Positions 55,838 to 64,000 of a stretch of DNA of 64,000 nt are shown here, in pieces (the first letter of the stretch is position 1; the number at the start of each line of letters is the position of its first letter). The notes under the pieces are model-generated. The model had not been told where the DNA came from. It worked only from the letters and a program-made list of their open reading frames with translations, and ran no database searches. Source of the stretch: Archegozetes longisetosus (Eukaryota > Arthropoda > Arachnida > Sarcoptiformes > Trhypochthoniidae); NCBI GenBank assembly GCA_018873245.2, contig JAEMBT020000001.1, forward strand, positions 7,320,220 to 7,384,219, written 5' to 3'. The translations under genes were made by a program, and so were the position numbers.

Positions 55838-56292
55838 CTGTCTGTTTTTTAAACTAAACTCAGATTTTACAGCTCACACTTTATTGTTTTTGGAAATATG
55901 AGTCAAAAGTGAAATCGCTTACTCATTGACTAAAACTGAATGTTTCAAAATAAATCTATAATAATGAACTATAATCTTACAAAGTTAGTTTAGATATGTA
56001 AAAATAAATTTAATACTAAGAATAGTTGCATTGATCGGCCCAGTTTTACCAAATTTTTCAAAAAATTCAGCTCTAATCTTTTTACATGATTAAGTTAATA
56101 AATGAGTTTTCAAAACAAAAGTTCTTTCTTTTGTTGTGAACATTGTTTTTATGATTAAAAGTGTTTTTAATTCGAAATCAATGACTAAGTGATCAAAGTT
56201 TCAAACTTATTCATTAGTAAGCTCTGATTCATGAGTAATAATAAAGAAAAATTGTTATAAGGATTTGAGCTTAGTTTTTAAAAAACGGACAG
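55838..56292. mobile_element. Tc1/mariner-type MITE, 455 bp
   Basis: Ends CTGTCTGTTTTTTAAA and complement, with TA on both sides (55836-55837, 56293-56294). The inside lacks a transposase. A second, inverted and 5'-truncated copy lies at 62390-62690, sharing CAATGAGTAAGCGATTTCAC and its complement. Confidence 0.82.
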
Positions 56293-57077
56293 TATTTTTA
56301 TTAGCGTTTATTACTTTCTCTAATCAAATGATATCTTAACAAAAAATTTGAATGTTGTTGATTTTTGGGAAATTAAAGTAATCCAAGTCAGATCTCTTTA
56401 AGTTATTTAAGCCTGCCACGCGGTAGTTGTGATGTCGAACAACCTTTCGGTAATTTTCGTCATATTCAAATAACAAAACGCAATTCATTCATTCAGCGAT
56501 GGAAGTATTATTATGTGCTTGGTTTTAAATTATAATAAAGTTATTGAAAACAGTTTCATTTTATATAAAGTAAATGATAGTCATTTTTTGTAATAGCTAA
56601 CGGCCAAAGCTCTTTTGGCTCCAGATCTAAAACCTAGGATAAATGCTAAGACTATTTTAATTAGCAAAGAAAAATTAGATGTATATTTTATGAATTTAAA
56701 TGAGGAAAATATTTTGACAGATCTAAAGTTATGATTTGCAAATTGTATTAATTCAACAATAGAGTATTGATAAGAACTGTATGTTAGATTCATTAGTATT
56801 GAAGATGATTGTTACTTAATTTTTAAAAATTACGGATACAAGCCTAAAACTTTAAATATTTCTAATGATTTGTCTATTTTTTTCATTATTTATAAATTTA
56901 TAAATTTTTAAGATACTTAATCATATTAATAGAATGCATAAAATTTCTTTCGAAATATGTATTAAGTTTCAAATTACAGATTGTCCAAAGCATTCTTAAG
57001 TGTTAAATAAAAAAATCTAGGAAACTAACAAGATATAGCTGAAATATTATATTTCAACATTTTAAAAATTTATATTA
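56293..57077. other. No gene recognised
   Basis: AT-rich. The minus-strand frame at 56581-56793 has no family signature. Confidence 0.35.
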
Positions 57078-57424
57078 CAGTGAAAACTGGATATAACAAA
57101 CAGCTCGGTACCTAAGAAGTCGTTTGTTATAGAGAGTGTTTGTTATAACCAGTACATCATATATAAAGGCTTAGTTTTTATTAATAATCAATGTTTAAGC
57201 ATAAAGTACAGCAGTATTTCACTAAATAACAGAATTAATCTGATTTATTGAAAAAATCAGTAATTTTTGTTTGTTTTCCAATCGTTTTGTGACTTAGAAT
57301 GAACTATTTTACAGTTGGATAATATACTGAAAAGTCGTTTGTTATAAACAGACACTATTTATATTACATGTTCTCACAGACTATGTTTGTTATAAAGAGG
57401 TTTGTTATATCCAGGTTTCACTGT
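57078..57424. mobile_element. pogo/Tigger-like MITE, 347 bp
   Basis: CAGTGAAAACTGGATATAACAAAC at the left and its near-complement at the right (GTTTGTTATATCCAGGTTTCACTG), with TA on both sides (57076-57077, 57425-57426). Internal TTTGTTATA units repeat five or more times. Non-coding. Confidence 0.88.
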
Positions 57425-58230
57425 ATAAGTTACGAAATATGTGTTAGAAAATGATTGGATTTTTTTATCGTAAATGCTTATAGTTTTTCTCAAAAAAAAA
57501 AAATTTCTTTATTTCGTTCATAAATTAGAATAACTAACATTTTTCATGAGCTTCTGATTTGACGCCGAAAGAGCGCTTAGAGAGCTCTTTTGGTGCTAAT
57601 TAGCGCCAAAATAGTCACTGCGAATAGTTATCATTAAATATGCATCTCATATGACCGAGAATAATTAACTATTTGATTATAAAACTTAAAAGTTAAAAAG
57701 AATTTAATTGAAACTGATTAGCTTCAAACTCAATATAACACTTATTTTGAGGGAGATAAAAGAATTATATTTGACTTGTGTGATAATGAAAATAAAATAT
57801 CCAGAGACAGATTTGTTGAAAACAACAAAATTGATACATTGTGATGGTATGTTAATAGACTTATAGAGTATAGTAATATAGTAATCAAGGCAAATCTAGG
57901 ATATAATTTGGTAACAAACTGGTGCGCATCACAGGCAAGTTGGTATAGTAACAGTCACTTTTGCTACTAAAATTATTATTAAACATTGAGCTGTAAAAGT
58001 GAATATGAATTGTTCAATGGAGCTTAGTTTTATATTAATGAACATTAAACAGAAAAAGAGAACTTATTTGTTTTAATATTTTAGAAAAGCAACAAATGTT
58101 CTCTGTATTATATTAGTCATTTTCGTATTAATTTAAAATACAATCTGAAACGAGTAATAAGCGGTTATCTCCAGTTAACTTTCCTTTGAACTTTATTTTA
58201 ATTATACTCTTTGGCTTATGTTTTATCCAT
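57425..58230. other. No gene; one strong palindrome
   Basis: At 57585-57610 TTTTGGTGCTAATTAGCGCCAAAA forms a near-perfect palindrome, beside AGAGCGCT and AGAGAGCTCT. The rest is AT-rich and non-coding. Confidence 0.4.
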
Positions 58231-58376
58231 AGTGAAGAGCATTGGTCTGAAATCCTGAGCTTTAAGCTCGAGTTTCTATGAGCGCAATTCTAAATTGATG
58301 AGCCTTAAACTGCGCTTCATCATAGCCTGAGCTTCAAGCACAGCTCAGTTCACAAATAGCTTGTGCTCTTCACTAT
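58231..58376. mobile_element. Small MITE, 146 bp, 8-bp target duplication
   Basis: AGTGAAGAGCA at the left, TGCTCTTCACTAT at the right; TTATCCAT duplicated at 58223-58230 and 58377-58384. The interior is full of short AGCTT/GAGC palindromes. The 8-bp duplication suggests a hAT-type element. Confidence 0.75.
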
Positions 58377-59045
58377 TTATCCATATTAAGAAAAGTTAGC
58401 ACATGTTTCATTTAAAATGTAATTTATTGATACAAATTTAAACTTCCTATTTTAATATAACTTAAGCGCAACTTTGAATGAGTTTCTCTCTTTCATTCAT
58501 TAAGCGATAACTGATTATCACTCGTTTTCGTTCATATTCTCTAATTGTAGTTCGTTAAAATTCTTCATTTCTCAAATATCAAATAAGCCTAACATAGCTA
58601 CATCTTTACTAGTTTACTGCTATTCAGGATATATTTTTTTCTCCTCAGATTTAATAATAGCAACGAAAATGTATATTTTTCAATGAGACAATTATTTTAT
58701 CAATGAAAATATGTTTACCAATTTTACGGATGAAATACGTCATACTTTAAATTTTACTAAATATATGTGATATAAAATAAAGCAGTTTGAGTCAAAATCA
58801 AACTTAAAATTACATAGATTAATGAAGAAAACGAGTGCAGCTTTGTCTACTGATTCAGATGTTCATTAAGCTTATGATTTCCCTAATGAAAATGTCGTCT
58901 AAAAAACTATAATTAATAGTAATACAAGTTCTACTATTTATTGGTCTATCAAAAATAGTTAATCAAATTGTTGACATCAATACTCGATTAAAATATAATT
59001 CTATCTGAAAATATATTTTCATTCATTCTCTATGGGAATATAAAT
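58377..59045. other. Downstream of the receptor-like pseudogene
   Basis: AT-rich. A possible further exon on the minus strand (about 59010-58860, after an acceptor TTTTCAG) reads in one frame with one TGA, but support is weak. Confidence 0.3.
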
Positions 59046-60028
59046 CTAACGAACAAATACCTGAAAAATTATTCGCCAATCATCACATCTTGTAGTGAAT
59101 CCATAAATCAAATGAACTTCTTTTTTTGCTTCATGATAAATATTACCAGTTATTTTGGATAAAACAAGGATAAATATTCTTAAATAAAAGCCAATGTTTG
59201 CTATGATGATTTTCACTATAGAAATGTTTTCAAAAATCAGAGTTTGATATATTATAAAACATGTAAAAGGAGACATTATTAGACTAAAGTTATTGAATAT
59301 TTTCTTCAAGCAATTATTCGTCTCATAGACCACTTCACAAATGCTCATATATTTAATAAATAGATTTTCGATTTGATCATCGTTTCTGATGGTTATTTTT
59401 TCTCTGAAATTTCCACTAGTTTGACGAAAATTAATAATTAAAAGCTTAAAAACTAAATAATAAACAGGTATAGACCTAAAAAAGAGTATATATCCTGTTA
59501 AGCCGTTGGTTATTGTTTCAATCACAGCACAAATAAATAATAAATGATAGAAAATATTCTATGAAATAGCATAGAATGAAATTAAGTCAATGAAATAGTT
59601 AAGCATAACGAGAATTTCATAAATATAACTAATCTCTCGGAAAGATAAAGATTTCTTTTAAGTTTCGATCCGATTTGATCTGATTGTGAATAGTTTGCAC
59701 GTTCAAAAGCCATTTATTCTTATGAAATATGTGGTAAGTCATAAGAGTCAATGAAATGATTAACCACATTGTAGCAGCCATGCCCACCACATATCGCCCA
59801 GAACTTGTCCCGTAATAACATCCAATATCGCTAAAAAAGCAGCAATTATTCAGTTTCATCATCAGATATCAATGTAATGTTGCAAAGGGCCCGGAGAATA
59901 GCTATCAAAAAGTATACACATATTATCCAAAATATTTTACTGAATTTATTTTGGGATTGACTTTCGAATGAAATTTCCAAATATTTGGATATGAAGTCAA
60001 ATTTAGAAAAGATTTCACTCAAATTCAT
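59046..60028 (-). pseudogene. Possible seven-helix chemoreceptor (gustatory-receptor-like), broken
   Basis: From ATG 60028: MNLSEIFSKFDFISKYLEIS, then a hydrophobic helix (FWIICVYFLIAILRALC). A frameshift near 59855 leads into SGRYVVGMAATMWLIISLTLM and an amphipathic helix (residues about 45-70 of that frame). After a stop at 59629 and a possible short intron, 59570-59046 gives CAVIETITNGLTGYILFFRS, a long cytosolic-type helix (FIKYMSICEVVYETNNCLKK) and two further hydrophobic helices. A donor (CAG|GTATTT) stands at the end. The helix order and the E-x-x-Y-x-x-N-x-x-L segment resemble arthropod gustatory receptors, but the terminal TYxxxxxQ motif is not found. Assignment tentative. Confidence 0.35.
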
Positions 60029-60563
60029 TGTATACTTTCTGGTTATAAAGTCATCTGAAATGAAGGATATCTTTTGGTAAAATAATGAAGCTTAAGGTAG
60101 AATCATTTCCAGACTAAGCAATAAATTCTTTATTGCCTTAACAAAATAAATATTTCAGAATTATTTATATTAAAATGATACTAAGTCCGATTTAAACTTG
60201 TTGAACTCAATAATCAAAAAAAAAGCATACAATATTAGCAATATGGAATCGCATAAATATTAGGTTTGTCAATAATTTTTGCACCTCCAGGCACCTACCT
60301 GTAATATTTTAGAGTTAAAGACAAAAACCTAAACTACAATCATTTATCAGCATATGTTCCAAATTTCACTCATTTTCATTGATCTTAAGGTCTTTAATTA
60401 GGAATTTCAAAAAAATCAAATATTCCACTTCAGATACCGAAGAGGTTGACTTAACTATTGTGACTTTCTTCGACCAGGTTCAGAAAAACCAGGTTAAAAA
60501 TTAAGAGAAAAACTTATTTAAAAAATTGAAACTTTTACAATATAAAGATTTTATAATTCAACT
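60029..60563. other. No gene recognised
   Basis: AT-rich spacer upstream of the receptor-like pseudogene; nothing conserved is seen. Confidence 0.35.
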
Positions 60564-61008
60564 GGATGAATCCAGGCTAATGGGTCTAAAAGAGTTCCGA
60601 CCTCCCACTCCTAAGTGGGATATATCATTGGATTCAGTTCGTCAAGCCGAACATTTTGATACCACACTTGACCACTTCTGGACAACTTCCGACAGGAATG
60701 ACTGATCCCGCCAAGTGATATATCATTGGACGCAGGACATCGAACTGGGCATTTTGATACCTCACTTGATCAATTATCTCAAGTAGTTCTCGAGATATCC
60801 ATCATTGTTTGGTTTAGTACCTCGTAATGGATAAACATGGATTCTCGAGGGAGTTAGGTCTCGGTGGCTAGAAGTGGTCAGATTCGGGTTTGAAGTACTC
60901 AAGTATGGTATCAAAACGTTCAGCTCGACGAACTGAATCCAATGATGTATTACACTTGGAGGTGGAGGATCTGGAACCCCTTAGACCCATTAGCCCGGAT
61001 TTACCCAT
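60564..61008. mobile_element. R1 foldback element, best-preserved copy
   Basis: Inverted arms of about 110 bp: the left reads GGCTAATGGGTCTAAA...TCATTGGATTCAGTTCG, the right is the near-complement up to TAGCCCGGATTTACCC. The centre holds GAGATATCCATC and TTTGGTTTAGTACCTCGTAATG motifs shared with the copies at 10640-10790 and 31030-31090. No coding capacity and no certain target duplication. Its right end cuts into the immunoglobulin-domain relic. Confidence 0.8.
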
Positions 61009-61009
61009 T

Positions 61010-61884
61010 CAACTTTATCGCCCGATACTTTTGAGGCAGTATTCACGTTAACAATAGATGCTGATGAAGTAATATTCGGATTATTTTGATCTCCAGCTAC
61101 GTCACAAACCCATTCACCGCTATTCTGATCGGCCAGAGCTGAAGGCACGTTAAGACTACAGCCACCCAACTCATTATTTCTACGCTATAAGTAATGCGGA
61201 GAAACTCTGGCTAAATTAAATTCAATATTCTGTTCATCCTTCAACCACAAACAATCTCCGACTTGGTTACTGACTTGGCACTTAAGTACAAAACTTTCAT
61301 TCTCTTCAACGGTTTCTCAGTAGAATATTTGCTTCATCTGCAGACTTATCAGCAGTTGTGTTAATGACTGCTGAGTCGAATCAAACCGATTGATTAGATA
61401 TTAGATTAATCGCCCTGAAATGGGTCGAAAGTCCAGCCAGAAATCCGTAGTGACACTCGAGTTGAACCTTCATTACTTAAATTGTTGGAAAGACTTGAGG
61501 ATCAATCCACAAGATCTCGATATTTTCAAGTGATACTGATGGTTAGGCTGTTGTTGGAGCTGTTGTTAAAGTTAAGCTACTTTTTGATGCAATGTTTTCT
61601 CGGGTTACATTGCGTATAGTTTTGGTCACTAAGTTGTGGAAATATCCATCAATAGCTTTAGATCGCTCTCCAATTGCTGGTAATTTTACCTTATTTGTAC
61701 TTTGCAGTTGAGGATCATATAAGTTATGTTCGTTTAGGTGTTTCAAAACTACTCCTTTATTTTTGTTAATGAAGTCTTCGATATCAGCAGTTTTGACTGG
61801 ATTTACAGGACAGAATCGCGATTTTTTTAGTGGCTTGACTAAATTAACTTGTTCGACTAATGTCAGTTTTAAGTGTTCGGCGAA
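61010..61884 (-). pseudogene. Immunoglobulin-domain gene relic, truncated by R1
   Basis: On the minus strand an acceptor-like TTCATTAATAG precedes an open stretch from 61884 to 61543 (FAEHLKLTLVEQVNL..., SRFCPVNPVKTADIEDFINK, then a TTAPTTA linker ending in TAG). Further down, about 61300-61010, another frame shows an Ig-like domain: ESFVLKCQVSNQVGDCLWLK, GGCSLNVPSALADQNSGEWV followed by C, which is the C...W...C...D-x-G-x-W-x-C pattern. Several stops and frame changes lie between, and the domain stops at the border of the R1 element at 61009. Family not identified; an extracellular or surface protein is likely. Confidence 0.5.
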
Positions 61885-62389
61885 CTATTAATGAAAAAAG
61901 GTTTTAGTAAAGTTTAAACTATGATAAAGAATGGCTCCATTCCAATTTCATCGATAGTATTGCTGAAAATGTTGCTCCAATTTTGAGCTAAATTGAAGGA
62001 ATGTTATACTTGATGAGCACTAACGCACACTCCAACTTCAAAATTGTTTTAACAGTACGTAAGTGCGATTTTCAACAATACAAGTTGAAAGTTATAAACA
62101 AAGAAAGGCTTCAATTCAATTTAACTTCAAATATCATCGCAAATAGCTCTCACGCTTAAGTCCAGACTAACTTTTATTGAATAAGAGCTAATCGGACGCA
62201 AATGAGCTCAAAAATTATTAGTATCATTTATAACAATACTGGTATGAAAATAAATAAAGCTGAAAATTTGAGTTAAAAATTACCATTCGATCCAAAGTCA
62301 CATAAAATGATAATGAAGAATTGTGTCTATGTGCAGCAGTTGTTCACAATAAAAGAAAAATTTGAATACTCATTTATTAACTAAATGTT
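61885..62389. other. No gene recognised
   Basis: AT-rich spacer; may hold further exons of the Ig-domain relic, but none is clear. Confidence 0.3.
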
Positions 62390-62690
62390 GTGATAAGGTT
62401 AGAGCTGATTTTTTTGAAAAATTTGGTAAAACTGGGCCAATCAATGCAACTATTCTTAGAATTGAATCAAAGTTTGATGAAACTAGAAGTGTAGAGATTA
62501 AAAAGCATAATAGGCGACACCTATTGCACTCCTGAAATATACTTTGTGAAATTTTAGTTCATTATTAAAGGTTTATTTTGAAACATTCAAATTTCAGTCA
62601 ATGAGTAAGCGATTTCACTTTTGACTCGCATTTCCAAAGCCAATAAAGTGTTAGCTGCAAAATCTGAGTTTAGTTTTTAAAAAACGGACA
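62390..62690. mobile_element. Tc1/mariner-type MITE, truncated copy
   Basis: Reverse-complement match to 55838-56292. The CTGTCCGTTTTTTAAA-type end is present at the right (complement ending ACGGACAG, about 62683-62690, then TA). The left end is missing. Confidence 0.7.
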
Positions 62691-63680
62691 GTATTACATT
62701 TAATAAAACTTAGTTCGCTGAAGAAAAGAAGCGCCAGCTAGCTCGTAGCGCAATAACTGATTTTTTCTTAAAAATCAGATCAATAGTAATAAAGTAAAGC
62801 AGAAATATTGTTTAATGAAGGAACGAAATATTAATACTATATTATAACTAAATTTTCAATAACTTTATAATGACTTCAAAAACTTATTTGCAAAATAAAA
62901 CCAAGTTCCCATGTCATTCATTTTATCATCATTTTGTTTATTTCTAAGGTAATTAAACGTGAAATATTTCAATATATTGAACAAAGCTTATGTAGCCAAA
63001 TACATTTATAAATAATACGAAAATAAACTTATGATCAAATTATTGACTAATTTCTTAAGCACATGAAAACCAAAATTTCTACATCTGCAGAATTGGTTTG
63101 AGGATTAGGTATGAAAAACTTTTGGTTGAAATCGAACTCTTTTTCTATGTCGGAATGGCGTCAAATAAAAGGTATTTGCGTTTCAATGGATTTATGCACT
63201 TGTGTTAACCAAAATATCTGGAAAAAATGAATTTATTTACCAAAGTTTTGTAACTTCGATTCTCGAATAGATTCGAAATTTGATCGTTTTCGCAAAATTC
63301 TATCGATTTTTAGCACCTATTCAAAGCATTTGTTAGTTTTTAATAAATTCATTAGGCATATGATAATTATAACCTTATTTCAGCTAAATGTGCATGGACA
63401 TATGCTCTTAAAAAACTCAAAATATTCATTTTCAAATTCAATGGAATTTAATATTCATACAAAATAGAAAATTATAAATAATTATTCAAGTAAAATAGAG
63501 TTAAAATGGATCACAAAATGATATTTTACTAAACCACTTAAAATAAACACTAGAACAGATTTCGAGGTCGAGAATATGGTTGCCAGATTTCAAAACTCAA
63601 ACTCGAGGACAAAATCAATTATTGAAATATTGAATTGAATATAATTTATTTCACAAAATTGAACAAATTACAATAAACTT
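62691..63680. other. No gene recognised
   Basis: AT-rich sequence without coding or repeat signals that I can support. Confidence 0.35.
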
Positions 63681-63935
63681 ACAGGAGTATCATATTTCAG
63701 AGCAGACTTCGCTGCTTTAATAATTGGAACATTTGTTTTTACATATTCATAAAATGATTCACAAGATATAGAAAAGTTAACTTTTGTACAAATTTCAGCT
63801 TTTACTTGTTCAACTGATAATCTATTTCTTTCATCCCATCATAAATTTTTCATTATGCTAAAAAGTCTTTCGACGAAATCATTTCCTATTGGAATTACTA
63901 AAACAACTTCGGTTATCTTAAAAATATTTGCGAAA
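63681..63935 (-). pseudogene. hAT transposase C-terminal dimerisation relic, copy 2
   Basis: On the minus strand, almost in one frame: VVLVIPIGNDFVERLFSIMK, a TGA where Trp is usual, DERNRLSVEQVKAEI, FYEYVKTNVPIIKAAKSALK and a possible donor (CCTGTAAG). This is the C-terminal dimerisation region of hAT-family transposases, in which an ER-FS pair and an R(N)RL motif are typical. Better kept than the copy at 31890-32120. The upstream part would lie past the window edge. Confidence 0.65.
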
Positions 63936-64000
63936 CAATATCTGTAACTCAAGGGCATTTGCGTCCTTTTTTCATTTACAAGAGGACAGAGGACAATTTA

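Overview
The window is AT-rich nuclear DNA from a eukaryote. Introns are short: those I could place with confidence are 52-58 nt with GT..AG ends. The repeats are of animal type (mariner, Tc1-like, MULE, hAT-like, pogo/Tigger-like, LTR, Polinton), and one conserved host gene is an ABCA transporter. Together these suggest an arthropod, possibly a small-genome chelicerate such as a mite; the species is inferred, not shown. Host genes are few and transposon relics are dense. Several old genes have been broken by insertions whose target-site duplications can still be read.

1-11.5 kb: a locus of small secreted cysteine-rich peptides. Two paralogous two-exon genes (1483-1773 and 7974-8256) share one cysteine spacing. 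They lie in a tandem segmental duplication, with inverted arms of about 1.07 kb that are almost identical (1-1070 and 6709-7778). A third promoter block (8330-9185) has no gene behind it. 11.5-19.5 kb: mostly repeats. A candidate TIR element (15454-17342) carries a striking chain of nine consecutive GC-rich hairpins at 16101-16552.

19.5-30 kb: three broken genes. (a) 20213-22829 (+) looks like a SAM-domain (SAMD3-like) gene, with a mariner derivative in or beside an intron and a 583-bp solo LTR in its last exon. (b) 24605-26226 (-) is an Ulp1-like C48 peptidase with a PHD finger, split by a 777-bp element with a 10-bp target-site duplication. (c) 26882-30008 (-) is a ZSWIM/MULE transposase relic. 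The last two are adjacent and co-oriented and may be parts of one MULE.

34.1-36.9 kb: three tightly packed AT-rich ORFs of unknown origin, one split by an element with an 8-bp target-site duplication. 37.5-39.6 kb: a solo LTR and a full-length dead mariner. 40.3-46.2 kb: a Polinton (Maverick) segment with integrase plus chromodomain, small membrane proteins, penton, PX-like basic protein, major capsid protein, adenain-like protease and two accessory proteins. DNA polymerase B and the packaging ATPase are absent. Integrase, capsid and one accessory gene carry breaks.

46.5-46.8 kb: a tiny two-exon IQ-motif gene. 47.8-53.7 kb: an ABCA-type ABC transporter (-) with one intron and one frameshift. 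54-64 kb: MITEs, a possible chemoreceptor pseudogene, an immunoglobulin-domain gene relic cut by a foldback element, and a hAT C-terminal relic.
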